Source of the DNA: Isoetes taiwanensis
Taxonomy: Eukaryota; Streptophyta; Lycopodiopsida; Isoetales; Isoetaceae
Direction: 5' to 3'
Length of the DNA stretch: 64,000 nt
Assembly: GCA_021234155.1 (NCBI GenBank)
Contig: JAJEKV010000030.1
Coordinates: forward strand, 13,772,079-13,836,078
This document shows, one piece after another, positions 24,061 through 35,662 of this stretch. How positions within the stretch are numbered: the first letter of the stretch is position 1; each line of letters starts with the position of its first letter. The translations under genes were made by a program, and so were the position numbers. Below the pieces are notes generated by a model that was not told the DNA's origin, made no database searches, and was given only the letters and a program-made list of their open reading frames with translations.

Positions 24061-24639
24061 GGCGCCATCCTTCATCGCCACCGCCCAACGCTATCCATCA
24101 TCGTGATCTCGCTTCGGCCAGCTTCGTGCAAATACCCCTGTGCCCCGAGTGGATGTCCGCCATGAGCATGCCTCGGGGTGCCGGGCTTTACGAGGGGGTC
24201 GAGGATGCACCTCCTCCGAAGCCATTTCTCCGAAGGCCCCTCGAGCCGCTTTCCCCGAGCCCGGGCTTCGGGCGCTTTGGGCTTATTGATGCGTTGGTTT
24301 TCAGCTTCAGCGGTGCCCTCACGGTCACCGCCTTTCTGCAGATCGTTGCTATGGGGGTTTTGGGACTCTACCTGTTTCTGGGGCAGCTTTATGGTCTAGT
24401 GGTTTGATCGAAGTTACCTCCAGGGGGTCGGCACTGTGATCTCTGACGAAGATCTATTTGCCCCGGTTTTAGTGAGAGGATGGAGGTTTAGCTGCATGAG
24501 TCCCGCGCACCGCATTCTGCACCTAGTTGTGAAGAGGTTACGGTTGGGGGCTTTTGTTGAAGTTCTCGCTTTGTTGGAGGTATGCTTGTTGCTTTTTGCA
24601 GCAAAGATAGCTTTTGATCCGTGGGTCATCATGGCAAAA

Positions 24640-24805
24640 TCGGTTTTTCCCAAAGGGGTTTTTAATCCGCCATGGTGCTCACTCTGCCGCCCATGCAATG
24701 TATTTTTTGTTTTCTTTGTACTTGTGGTCGCATGTCCTCCGTGACGCTGCCTTTGTGGTGCGACGTAAAAATATACTTCCTTCCTTCCTTCCTTCCTTCA
24801 AAAAA
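24640..24805 (+). repeat. SINE-like 3' end with CTTC tail and poly(A)
   Basis: CCCAAAGGGGTTTTTAATCC, ATGCAATGTA, GTGGTCGCATG, GTGCGACGTAAAAATA and then (CTTC)n (24777-24799) with a run of A. The block from GTGGTCGCATG on matches the 3' end of the SINE at 507-741. Confidence 0.65.
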
Positions 24806-24809
24806 AAAA

Positions 24810-25819
24810 ATTTAGTATGATAACAATGTCATTTATACTTTCTACCTTGCAATTTTAAGGGCGAATGACATTGTTACAAGTAATAAAACACCAACCCAAA
24901 GTTGTTTAGTGCATAGGATTTAGTACAAACCATAGGTATAGAGATGCCATGGAAAAAAAGTGTGCAATTCTAATTACTTCATATTACTAGACATTATCAT
25001 GATTGACAAGTACATTGAAGTGTAAACTTATGTGAGCTTGATGAAGTAAGAAGAATTGATATGTGGCACATGTCCATTTTGTAGCAGATGTGTTGGAGAC
25101 ACTTGCATTTTTGTGTGGTTTTGAATACTTGCTAAACCTACTCTTGGTAGTGTATAATGGTTTACTGGGACATTTTGGTTGCTTGAATTATGATAATTTC
25201 ATTATCGAATTGGTGGCATCATGATCTCTCATAATTCTGTAGCAGAACGGAGTAGGTACAAGTTCAATAACCTCTTTCAGCACTCTAGAATCAAAGGTCA
25301 TCTTACATTTTAAGTCTTAATCTTTGTTATTTGTTCTTTGTTAATCATGTGATTGCTGGTTAATGCCACATGGTTTTATATACCACACATGCACAACAAC
25401 AAAGAAACTTGGACAGCTATGTATACAGAGCACCAAATTTTGGAAATTCTAGAAAAACATAATGCAGAAGATGTATGATGATGTATAACTCTGTATATTT
25501 GCATATTCACTTTGTGGCACTAGGATTTGTTACAAGGTAGGACGATGATGGACCATGATCCAAGCTATCCATTTTTAGAAGACCACCATTGTGATGCCAA
25601 CTAAACGTTTGCATTTTTAGAAGACCAAAATGCCAGCCCTGTTTAGAAGACCATTGTTGGTAATGCCAACTAATTATCTTTAAGTTGTTTATAGAATTAC
25701 GAAGCTGTCTGTAGCCAGAAAATATTGTTGTTTTAGATTCAACTAAACTGGCATCTACTTTTTGCTTTTTTGTTTCTGCTGCATCTACATCTTTGTTTAC
25801 AATTAGCTTTTGCTCTTAG
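24810..25819. other. No gene recognised
   Basis: AT-rich intergenic or intronic sequence. Confidence 0.4.
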
Positions 25820-25903
25820 ATGGAGTTCTGATGGAGTCCAGGCACATAGAAGTTATGATGGAGATGAGGCGCAGACAAGTTAATGGTCAATGGAAAGAAT
25901 CTG
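25820..25903 (+). other. Possible isolated exon
   Basis: A pyrimidine-rich tract ending TGCTCTTAG precedes 84 bases open in one frame, with SRHIEVMMEMRRRQVNGQWK, then the donor GTAAGAA. No partner exon was found, so this may be chance. Confidence 0.2.
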
Positions 25904-26868
25904 GTAAGAATACACATTTGTATGGTTTCTAGCCTTAGAATTTTCATGCCTTGCAATAATCTTCTGTTAGACATGGGTGCATGTCAATGTCACTCTAGGT
26001 AGATGAGAGCTCATAAATTTTATGCATCGATGGGTCTCCTATATCGAAGCTTCGGTTAGTTGGCTGCCCACCCGACTTGGTGGCTCTGTCAGTTAGTTTG
26101 GCTCCCCACTTGACTTGGTGGTGGTTGTTAACTCTTTTAGTAAGGATTTTGTATAGGGGGAAATGAAATCATTTGATTTATGGCCACTGTCGATTGTTTG
26201 TCTTTGAAAATATTTAGGTGGAAAATAATAGATTATAGGGTATACATACCCTTGAAGACCAAAATAAGCATCATATACTGATTTTGATCCACAACGCAAT
26301 TGCTATGCAAATTATGTGCAACCCATGGTATATCCTAAACCACAATACGATATAACTTAAATAGCTGTATATACTTGCCATTTATTATGCCCCTCTAACT
26401 AAACCTCTTTAGTATTAGTCTCCACTTTGTGTTATGTAGAAATAACAAACTCAACAACAGGAAATAGAGAAATAAATATTGTATTTGAATTGAAGACCAT
26501 TCTCTCTTTGTTTGTTTCTATCTATCTATCTTTGTTTGAAATGTAGTCTTCGCTATACATGCCAAACGAGTTGCAATTGGGTTCATTGCAACTTAATAAC
26601 CTACATAACAAAACTACTTTACATCCCTCGTAAATTGCCTACATAAGGACCACTAAATAATACATCACTCATTTGGAAAAAGCTACTCAATGGATACTTA
26701 CATGATGGAAAAAGTCCCCTTCCTATATTTATACATCTCAAAGTGAGAGTTACAGGAACCCATAGGAACCTAGAAGAAGCAATAACTAACTATACAAATG
26801 CAACGAAAGGCAACATGATCTACAAATGCAAGAAAGTAAGTTCAATTCCTACATGGAACCGTATTTAT
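25904..26868. other. No gene recognised (possibly Helitron interior)
   Basis: Low-complexity, AT-rich. A short TCTA repeat lies near 26520. It would be the body of the Helitron that ends at 26897. Confidence 0.35.
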
Positions 26869-26897
26869 GCCCGGCAACGCTGGGCACCCGTTACTAA
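26869..26897 (+). mobile_element. Helitron-type 3' terminus
   Basis: The hairpin GCCCGGCAACGCTGGGC (26869-26885) is followed by ACCCGTTA and CTAA (26894-26897), then T. Same family as the ends at 13306 and 42820. A weaker relative, TTGGCAATGTTGGGC, lies near 27028. Confidence 0.65.
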
Positions 26898-27298
26898 TTA
26901 CATAATAATTCAACTTCAATGGGATAATGCAAATCATAATGAAAGAAAATCAACCATCCCACTAGTGGATCCAATTATCCTGCTCATGACACTATCTTCA
27001 TTAATTACATAGATTCCCAACTTAAGCTTGGCAATGTTGGGCATTTCTAAACCAAAATTTCATGACACTCTCTAACCTTTGGTTGCTTCTTTCTTTATCA
27101 ATTACGAACATGGAGGGTGGGTATTTCTAAACCTTTTAAGACTGTTTTACCAAGTTAATTTAGAGGCAATCTGCATGTGCCATTGAGGAGAGTTGTGCAC
27201 GAAATAAGGCTGGCCGTTATTTGCAACCATCTTTCTTCTTTCTCCAGACAAAATAGGGCATTGTCATGATGATGTTGGTGCATGTAAACAGCCCCTAA

Positions 27299-27440
27299 GG
27301 CTGGATTCACATGCAACCATCGCCGAAAAGGGGCCCTGTTTTGCTCTGTGCTAATTGACGATGGTAGGTGATGGTCCATGTAAAAGGGTGAGCCTTTTTA
27401 CACGACGGTGATGGCGCCTTCACGGCGTGTGAACCGGCTC
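27299..27440. mobile_element. Candidate 142-bp MITE with TAA target duplication
   Basis: GGCTGGATTCACATGC at the left end is an imperfect inverse of GTGTGAACCGGCTC at the right end. TAA flanks both sides (27296-27298 and 27441-27443). A 3-bp TAA/TTA duplication fits PIF/Harbinger-type MITEs. The terminal repeats match at only about 10 of 16 positions. Confidence 0.4.
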
Positions 27441-27611
27441 TAAGAGCTCTATTGCGACTTTTCATGTATTTAATGTTAGTCACAAACCCATTGCAGTAGC
27501 CATCCATTTGGCATATGCACAAACTCGACATCATGTCAACAATTGTAGCAAATATAGCATTGCACATTTCGATGTTCAAACATTTGGCCGGAATACATGC
27601 AAAAAAGAGGT

Positions 27612-27620
27612 TTAGGGTTT
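27612..27620. promoter_or_regulatory. telo-box (TTAGGGTTT) before the SR gene
   Basis: AAACCCTAA on the opposite strand is the plant telo-box, common near the start of genes for translation and RNA processing. It lies 84 bp upstream of the ATG, in the promoter or 5' UTR. Confidence 0.5.
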
Positions 27621-27703
27621 ATTAGGGCTTTGATTAAATCCGTCGTGTTTAGGTCGTGAACACATCCGGGCTAACACTATCCCGCGCTCTCCAAGCTTTG
27701 GCT

Positions 27704-29090
27704 ATGGCGAGCAACATGGACATCGCCCCTTCGGAGGACCACGACGAGTTTATGTTTGAACAAAACCCACCAAATATCTCGATTCCGGCACCCGCTTCTC
27801 CCCGCCCAGTTGGAGACCTCGTGTCGCCCTCTGCCGCAGCAATGGGTTTAGATTTGAACCTAGAGCTGCCGCAGGATTCAGACCATATTGCGCAAAATAG
27901 CTCTGCAGAAGTCCGGCAGGATGAAGGGGAAGGTGAACCAAAGCAGTTGCAGCATGGCCAGGATCGGCCTGGATCCAGGTCGCCAGAAAAACCACGGTCG
28001 CCAGAGAATCTAAGGTCTGTTAAGAGGCATTCAAGAAGTCCAAGATCGGATAGTTCACCCAAAAGGTCTGCTTCGCCGAAACAGAAACATAGGTCTAGTG
28101 GGCGTGGCAGAAGCAGGTCTTTGTCGCCAAGGAAATCGAGATCCCCATCACCCAGAAGATCGCCATCGCCCAGAAGAAAGAGGGATAGATCTCCTCGCAG
28201 GAAGTCTTCAGGTTCTCCAGAAAGAGTTTCTGCATCCAGGTCTAGGTCCCCAGCACCAAGATCACGATCTCCTGCACGCAGATCAGCTAGATCACCTGCT
28301 CGTGGCCGTGGTGCAAGGTCTAGGTCTAGAAGTCCTCGTTACAGAGATCGTCGGTCTCCTCGGCGCTCTCCTCGGCGTGGTTACTCTCCCAGGTTTGATC
28401 CTTTTTTCCATTTTCTTTCTAGTCCAATGCCTCATTCCTGATGATTTATAATCATCTCTTTGTAGCTTTTTGAATTTTACAAAGTTGTACACATTTCACA
28501 TTCATTCTAAAGAGCAGATTGCACTGATGCATGAAGATTATGTTCATCTTCATGTTGGCACATAAATATCATTCCTGCCTTCATAACGATTCATGAGTGA
28601 AATTAAGTATATATTTTCCTCTGCAGAGGGCGATATTCCCCAAGGCGGAGGTCTCCTCCTAGGCGTGGCAGGTCTCCACTTCGTCGGCGACCATGGGCAC
28701 CACCTGCAAATAGAAGCAATGGCGTTGGTGAACCGGGAAATAACCTCTTCATTGCTGGATTTAACTTCATCACAACAGAAAAGGATATTGAAAGGAAGTT
28801 CTCCAAATATGGCCGTGTGATGGATGTTCGTATTGTGCGGGACAGGAGGTCAGTTGATGTTCATTTGTGAACATTGGTTTGTTATATAGAATGCACTTGA
28901 ATTGGCTTCTTTCATGAGTTTATCTTAATTACTGTTTTCCTTTTTCAGGTCAAATGAATCTAGAGGCTTTGGTTTCTTGACACTTGAACGAGATGAGGAT
29001 GCTGATGCTGCTATAGAAGCACTCGATCAGACCGAGTGGAATGGGCGTGTTGTATTGGTGGAGAAGGCAAAGACGCCTACGCGGTTTTAG
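27704..29090 (+). CDS. SR-type RNA-binding protein (Tra2/SR45a-like), three exons
   Basis: Exons 27704-28392, 28627-28848 and 28949-29090 join in phase with GT/AG introns to give 350 residues. Residues 1-105 are acidic and unstructured. About 110-250 form an RS domain dense in SP, RS and SPRR units. Residues 269-345 are one RRM with RNP2 LFIAGF (270-275) and RNP1 RGFGFLTL (309-316), both canonical. The protein ends at TPTRF with no second RS domain, unlike Tra2. Such proteins act in the nucleus in splice-site selection, binding RNA through the RRM and other SR proteins through the RS part. ATG 27704 (MASNMD) is chosen because the longer frame starts with GTG at 27656, which is unlikely in a plant. 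No frame damage is seen, so this is the best candidate for a working gene here. Confidence 0.9.
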
Positions 29091-31979
29091 AAGTAAAATT
29101 GTCTGAATGTTTTAGTCTTGCATGAACAATCTCCAAACTTGGAATGAAGTTCCAGTATAGAACAAGGTAATTTTTTAGGGCTTTTTTAGACCTTAGGTTT
29201 TGTCGGAATGACTGCTGTAGCAGTTACGTGTCCATGTTTCCATATGGTAACAGTCTTGTTTTGAGTTAAGACTTCCACTGAACATATTTTTGATGGGAGG
29301 TAATATAAGAAATGAATGTTTCTTTTGTTGGTCTTGTAATGTTGTTGATGACATTCTTTTCATGCAATCCTACAGGGTTGCTCAACGGCTAAATTGAGAG
29401 TTCCTGTTCAGTACCCTTGTGTTTTTCCATGGTCTTTGCCGAGCATACTTTTGTACCTTTCGTACCAATGGGAGTTTTGGGAACACTACCACTCTTTTGC
29501 ACCCTGCAACATAATTCGAGCATTCTAACTGTACCTCGCTCTGTACCTTGGACACATCAAGCGTTCCTTGTACTTGGACCATGTGACCTGACACTTTAGG
29601 TATGGTAGTACTATTAAGACTGATAACTAATCATTTTCTTAAGTTGCATATACAGTTAAATGTCTTGCTCAAAACCGTGTTAAACTATTCTTTAAACAGC
29701 CGCATTTCTTACATAATGAGAAAGGACATGTAAAGGTTCAGCATTTAAACAAGATAAAATCAGATCAAGTTTCCAAGATATTTTTGCAGGCGGAAACACG
29801 AATTTGCCCTCAACTGTTGGAAGCTTATTTGGTTTTTTGGGTACTGCGGTCAATTTCCTGCATTGAACTGATGTACATGATGCTGAGGAAATGGAGGAGT
29901 CTTTCTTTGAATGCATGAGAATGCTATAGAATTTAGAAGTATTGAGTATTGAGCTGTGAGTTTGTCGTAATTGCGAACTCTTATGCTTGTTACAGATTTA
30001 ATATCTGTTTAATAGCTACTAAATGTTGGATATCTTAGTTCTCGGCAAGCACAATACATAAAAACTTTTGACTTGGATGAGTATGGGAAGACATGGACAA
30101 TCACTTTCAAGAACTAACAGAGCCATTATGGAAGTTAACTTTTTGTCTGCTCTTATTCCTGAAATCTTATAGAAGCGGGCTGTATCTAAATGATAAGTTA
30201 TTTTCATCAAGCTTTGATTTTATACAGGAGTAGTATGTGAAATAGGAAGAGGTGCATGCAGTTTCTACTGTTACGTTGATCTTTGCCACCAAGCTAACAA
30301 CAAAAAGCGGGGAAGATTAGAAGTTGTAGTTAGGGTCGCCACAGGCATTTGTATGCCAGTTTCATTTCTTTCTACTCTTTGATGGAAGATAGAAAACTGA
30401 CCTTGACCTAGTTTTCTTTCCTGTAAAAAGGTTGATTTGAGCAACACTTCGCCCTCTATTGTGGCCACAGGATTCTGTATGCCATTTTCGTTTCTTTCTG
30501 CTCTCTGATGGAAGTTAGAAAACTGACCTAGTTTTCTTTCGTCTATACCAAAGTATTAAAACTAAATAAAGCTATAATGTTGATGGCTCTTACTGCATTG
30601 ACCTGATTTATGGATACGTTCAAAATGCACAAGCGTTCATTGCCATATAATGTTCTAAGAACGTCTAAGAGAAAGCACCGTATAGTGTTGTAACTATAGT
30701 GTTGTAACGTAATGAAAGCTAAGTAATGTTGTAAAAAACGTCTAAGAGAAAGCTATAGTTTATGAAAACGATTAAGAGAAAGCTATAGTTTATGAGGAAG
30801 TCATGAAGCACCATATGGGCAAATTGATGAGGAGGCAAATTGATAAAAAGGTTGTCAAAATGGAGATCTGTATTCTTATTGTAGTATCTCACGAAAGTCT
30901 CATAAAATTGTGAAAAGAGTCTTCCAACTAAAACAAATGCTTAGCCTAAGCTTCATAGGCATCTAGGCTTTGTAACCACAACAAAGGTGTTTAGTCCTAA
31001 TGTAACTATTCTCGCCATCTCCACCAACTTACCTGAAATAATGGCCAAAGGAGGATTCTTGACCTTTTTATATTAAGTCATTCTGAATCATATTCTTTTA
31101 CATATAGATGCAAGATACATGATATAACAACATACATGGTAAACACTCTTTGTGATGATAAACTCTAAGTCTCAGCACGTGCCTCAAATGCTGCTAATTC
31201 TCTTTTGAGCAGGTGCTGATTTTTATTTTGCACTTGCTGAAACAAATATGCCAGCAAGTACAGTATAGAATCAAAACCAACCTAATGTTGTCATTATTCG
31301 CGCTACAAATTGAATGAACCTTCAGAACATTTCAAGTTCCACTAGAAGCCAATATAATATGGCTTGAACAAAGAATTAACATGATTCTAATCTCCTAGCA
31401 TGAAACCAACACTTAAGCAAACTATTGTATAAGCATTGCTTTTCTGATTCAAAAACTAGATTATGCATCTCTATTACAAAGATGAGATCTATTAGAAAAA
31501 TAGTTCTCAAGAATGTAGAGCAAAAATTCCATGTCGATGGTTTTTGAAGTGGGACAGTAAAGGCCAAAGGAGAAGATTTATATAGATCTTTAGGAAGAAG
31601 AGAAGGTAAGCATACACTTCTATCAATTGTCAAAACTGTGTAAGCCAAGAGTAGCACATCATTAGAAAGACTGGAATTGCAGGCAGAATATCATGAATGA
31701 GAATCATGATAAGAAAGTAATCATGTTGCTTGCATCAAGCCAGTTTGAGTTAGCTGCTTATATGTGACACTTCTTATGCCATCTAGAATAATTCGGTAAC
31801 TTTATTACCCCAATCATTGTACTCAATGAATCTTTTAGGCAGGAATGCAACAATGCGAGAACTAATGAAGATCTATATAAGCACTCATGGGAATGGGATA
31901 TAGGGGGAGCTTATCGTCTTTTGCTATGCGAAGATGAAACAACAGCAGAACGATCTTCTATAAACGTATTTTTCTTCCA
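29091..31979. other. SR gene 3' flank; no gene; local duplications
   Basis: The first few hundred bases are probably the SR 3' UTR. A block of about 90 bp around GATGGAAGATAGAAAACTGA occurs twice (30331-30424 and 30460-30543). An ACGTCTAAGAGAAAGC phrase repeats near 30660-30790. No coding frame of known type. Confidence 0.45.
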
Positions 31980-32049
31980 CAAATTTATGGACTATTACTT
32001 TTGCATGCATTGCATCCATGCGAACTGCTTGTCCTCACCGATTCATAAG

Positions 32050-32633
32050 GCTTTAGAATGGGAATAACTTGGAGATATCTATAGCTATAGCTGTCGTCTT
32101 TGTCGGCATAAAATGTGCTTGCTTAGTCACTTTGTCTACCACAACATAAATGGCATTGTACCCTGCCCGTGTTCAAGGTAGATCTACAATTAAATTCATG
32201 TCAATGCATTTTCATTTGGATGACGGAACTTCCAATGGTTGCAACTCTCTTGGGGCTTTATTAGATCGTGAAGTTTTAACCTATGCTAAACATTTTGCCA
32301 TATACTCTTTAACCATTTTCTTATGCCCTGGCCAAAGAAATTTTGCCTGACCTTCCTTTGAGTCTTGTGCACCCCAGGATGTCCCGCTAGTGGGCTATCA
32401 TGTGCTTCATATAAGAGTCTCATCCTTAATTTCAAATCATTTGGAATGCAAATCCGACCCTTGTAATACAAGACTCCATTAGATAACAAGTATTGTGGAA
32501 ACTCGGTAGACCCCCTTTTGATACTGGCAACCACCGGCCCAAAATACAAGTCTCTGGCCACTTTATCCATGAGATGAGCATCCCGTTGATCTTGAAGCAT
32601 ACTAATAGAGGTAAAAAAGGATCTACGGGACAA
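32050..32633 (-). pseudogene. Gypsy integrase (zinc-binding head and start of core)
   Basis: The frame at 32286-32633 contains LLYEAHDSPLAGHPGVHKT, the H...H part of the HHCC head. The following core begins in a shifted frame near 32250 with NAIYVVVDKVTKQAHF (the first catalytic Asp region). The remaining D and E positions are lost in decayed sequence below 32050. Confidence 0.75.
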
Positions 32634-32639
32634 AGTTAT

Positions 32640-34159
32640 CCGCTATCACATTCTTCTTGCTCGGCTGATCCTCAATCTCAAAATCATATTCTTCTCGTAA
32701 TTGCATCCATCTCTGCTGCCTATTATTCAAATGTGGTTGCTTCACAAAAAAATTTAGATTTTGATGGCCAGTCTTCAACGAGAAATGACGATCTAATAAA
32801 TAGTGTGCCTCTATACACGCAAAGCATATATGATTGCCAACATCTCCAAATCGTGTAATGGATAATTCTGCTCCGCTAGTGACAATTTACGGAGATGTAT
32901 AGGCACAAATTCTAACATGTTGCAATAAAGCTCCATTAAATTCTTACAGTCTATGCACTAGCCAATCTTTCATAGATTCTATCTTTGCAGGATCTAGCGC
33001 AACTTCATCTTCAGAAATTATATGCCCAAATACACTAATTTACGCTCTGCAAAAGAACATTTAGACGTTTTCCCATATAGTTTCTCTTCTCTCAGGATAC
33101 TCAAAGTCTACCTCACATGCTCCACAAGTTCTTGCAGGGTTCTACAATAAACTAGAATATTATCAAAGAACACCAATATGAAATTATCCAGGAAAGGTCT
33201 AAAAAAATCATTCATCAATCGCATAAAGGTAGCAGGCGCGTTGGTTAGCCCAAACGCATCACAACAAACTCATAGTGACCATGGCATGTCCGAAAGGCTG
33301 ATATGGTCTGTGACGTATGGGATAAAGCCTTGGAAAAGTTTGGATAATGATTTCCTTGAAGGATCCGCTCTTTTGGTGTTTTAGTTATCACTAGAGGTGC
33401 TCGGGCATAACATTTGGTATCACGAGCCAAGGTTCAATTCCTCGTGGCAACATTGGTGTGTTCCATATGCTTGAGGGCAAGCATCTCCAGGAGAGGGAGG
33501 AATTGATATGGTCTGTGGGATATGGGATAAAGCCTTGAAAAGGTTGGGGCCCATTGGATAATGATTTCCTTGAAGGATCTGCCCTTTTGGTGTGCTGGTT
33601 ATTACTAGAGGTGCTAGTGCGTAACATTGGCAGTCTTATAGATATCTGACTCCTTGATCCTTATTTGGTGGTATCCAGCCCGAAGATCAATCTTAGTAAA
33701 ATACTTTGCTTGACTCAATTGATCAAACAACTCGTCTACCCTGGGCAACACATATATGTTTTTAACTGTAATCTGATTAAGCATCTGGTAATCAATACAA
33801 AGTCTTAATGTGCCATCCTTTTTCTTCACAAACAAAACAGGAACACCAAATGGGGACGTATTGGGCCTTATAATGTCGTGATCCTGCAATTCAGCTAATT
33901 GCTTTTCAAACTCTGCCATTTCTAAGGCATGAAATCTATAAGGTGGTCTGGATATAGGCTCCGCTCTTGGAATGAGCTCGATCTCATGATCCACCAACCT
34001 ATGAGGAGGCAAAAAATACATCTCTAAACTCATCCAAAGCTTAGGGGCAATCGCTTCTTCTTGCAACTCTGTTGAGCTTAGCAAACCATCTTGTAACACT
34101 GTACATCCCATTTTGAAGCAACCTCTTCTGAGTTGCTTCCTAAGTCCCTTCCAAGTCAA
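32640..34159 (-). pseudogene. Gypsy reverse transcriptase and RNase H, interrupted by a TRIM
   Basis: 33614-34159 holds the RT N-terminal half: [20 protein letters not shown] and [13 protein letters not shown] with the first catalytic Asp. The RT resumes left of the TRIM with [17 protein letters not shown]. The catalytic box reads FFDNILVY, so the second Asp of the family's Y-x-D-D is Asn. RNase H traces run to about 32640 (HYLLDRHFSLKT and HLNNRQQRWMQL) with stops. Not functional. Confidence 0.8.
33299..33626 (+). mobile_element. Complete TRIM (miniature LTR retrotransposon) nested in gypsy RT
   Basis: The two LTRs, 33299-33412 (114 bp) and 33504-33626 (123 bp), start TGATATGGTCTGTG and end TAACA. 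The left LTR is followed after 2 bp by TGGTATCACGAGCC (33415-33428), a near match to the initiator-Met tRNA primer site. The right LTR is preceded by the purine tract AGGAGAGGGAGGAA (33489-33502). The 91-bp interior codes for nothing. Removing the unit together with one copy of the flanking GGC rejoins the gypsy RT frame exactly, so the insertion point is certain. The host duplication is GGC, or five bases (AAGGC/TTGGC) with two mismatches. It must have moved with enzymes from another element. Confidence 0.85.
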
Positions 34160-34592
34160 TGGAACGAGTATACGCTAGCCCTTTCAACGCATGCTTTCTC
34201 CCATCTGGACTAGAACAATGGACTACTTGCCTAGCAGAATCAATGCGAGCACCCCACTGGCTCAACCATGATATTCCCAGGATGACATCATACGTTCCAA
34301 GGCCAATGACCTCAAAATCAGCCTTTGACACCATATCCCCCGCCTTAACTTCAAGGGACTCAACCATAGCATACAATGGCTTAACCTTGCCGTCTGCTAG
34401 TTCTACATACATCGTAGGCTGTTCAATCACATGCGAGTTTAACTTGGCAACCAATTTTGCAGAAATGAAACTATGGGTGTTGCCACAATCAATAAGAAAA
34501 ACAACTGAACATCCATCAATAATATCTGGAACACGAGTGACAGTAGCTTGGCCATCCACATTGCCTTGTTCCATCGCAGCATACATGTGCAT
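34140..34592 (-). pseudogene. Gypsy aspartic protease domain
   Basis: VVFLIDCGNTHSFISAKL carries the retroviral-type protease loop, normally D-S/T-G; here it reads DCG. It is followed by YDVILGISWLSQWGA, the conserved flap-distal block that precedes RT in plant gypsy elements. The frame overlaps the RT frame by about 20 bases, so gag-pol was probably one frame before decay. Confidence 0.75.
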
Positions 34593-34903
34593 AGTTTCGG
34601 TAGGTGGATCTCGGATTGTGGCAGCCCATGCCTCTCTCGTTTCCTGCTCTCTTGCTGCCCAAGCCTTTTATCCTCCCTGCCATAACCACTACCACGGCCG
34701 CCTCTGTCCCCATACCACGGGCCACTTCTTCCTTGACCCCGTCTAGGTGCATTAGCTTCAAATTGTCTTGATCGCTGATTCTGTTGTCCAGGCTTATGAC
34801 ACCAAAAGCAATGCCTCTCACTAATGCACATATCCCTTTTCTTCATAGACATTCGAGAGGATCTAGTTTGTGTCCCATGGCTGTTACTAGCCTGTACATC
34901 CAT
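34439..34903 (-). pseudogene. Gypsy gag C-terminal zinc-knuckle region
   Basis: RHCFWCHKPGQQNQRSRQ is a CCHC knuckle with only the first two Cys left; the His and last Cys are replaced. An Arg/Gly-rich stretch follows (RGQGRSGPWYGDRGGRG), typical of nucleocapsid. Confidence 0.6.
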
Positions 34904-35082
34904 AGAGCGGGCAGCAGCTCAACCGCTACTATAATACCTTCCTCTCCTCGAGGAATTCCCCGTTTGCCATGAAGACTGGCCTTGCCTCTTCTATTAAGCA
35001 TCTAGTGCTGCTTTTTTTGCCAAACCTGCTTTTCGATGCTTCACAATTTTTAACACCTCCTCAAGATCTGTATATGATACTC

Positions 35083-35517
35083 CTAACATTGTGTTCTTTT
35101 TATATCCACCTGAAGCCCTTGCACAAACCTAGAGCACAAATTTACCTTGTCCATTGTAGGACAATGAGGCTCCAATTTTCTAAACTTCTCATTGTACTCC
35201 GCTACTGTACCAACCTGCTTACAGTCGAAGAACTTGTTCATCTTCTCTATCTTATATCCTGGAAGGGTAAAATGATCTTCAAAGGCACTCTTAAACTCCC
35301 ATGTAGCCTGCACAGGAGTCTTCCCCATGTCTATCAGGCACGCCTCTAACCAAACACGTGCAAAACCTCCCAGCATTGCCTGTGCAAGGAGCGCTTTTAC
35401 TGATTCCTCTGCCTTGATTAAATCAAAATAGAATTCCACTCCATGGAGCCATGCATCTGCATCATCCCCGGTTGTGTTCTCACCAGTGAACACTTCCCTC
35501 TTGGTATCTTTCAGCAC
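35083..35517 (-). pseudogene. Gypsy gag (retrotransposon_gag type)
   Basis: DDADAWLHGVEFYFDLIKAE, ALLAQAMLGGFARVWLE, FKSAFEDHFTLPGYK and VAEYNEKFRKLEPHCP are the ordered helices of plant gypsy gag. The start codon and the first few dozen residues are not in this frame. It lies between the primer site (35645) and the zinc knuckle, as expected. Confidence 0.8.
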
Positions 35518-35644
35518 CTTCTCGATAGCTTTTTCTGCTTCACTCTTTTGATGGGATGCAATCTGCTGTAAAGCTTGTTGAATTGCTTGCAGAATACTTG
35601 TAACATTGGGAGCTCAATCAGCTCCAGCACCTCAAGATGCTATA

Positions 35645-35655
35645 CTCTGATACCA
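35645..35655 (-). other. Primer binding site (initiator-Met tRNA)
   Basis: The minus strand reads TGGTATCAGAG, complementary to the 3' end of plant initiator-Met tRNA. It lies upstream of gag and fixes the inner edge of the right LTR. Confidence 0.75.
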
Positions 35656-35662
35656 GCTATAA

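Noticed and set aside
24126-24744. Plus-strand frames of 73-102 codons after the LINE
   Set aside because: GC-rich sequence leading into a SINE tail; no known motif, and the frames overlap one another.
27656-27703. Longer N terminus of the SR protein
   Set aside because: The frame begins with GTG, not ATG; the first ATG is at 27704.
27649-28062. Minus-strand 137-codon frame opposite the SR gene
   Set aside because: It is the complement of the SR first exon and its composition follows the RS codons.
33245-33627. Minus frames of 61-78 codons in the gypsy RT
   Set aside because: They translate the inserted TRIM and its duplicated LTRs.
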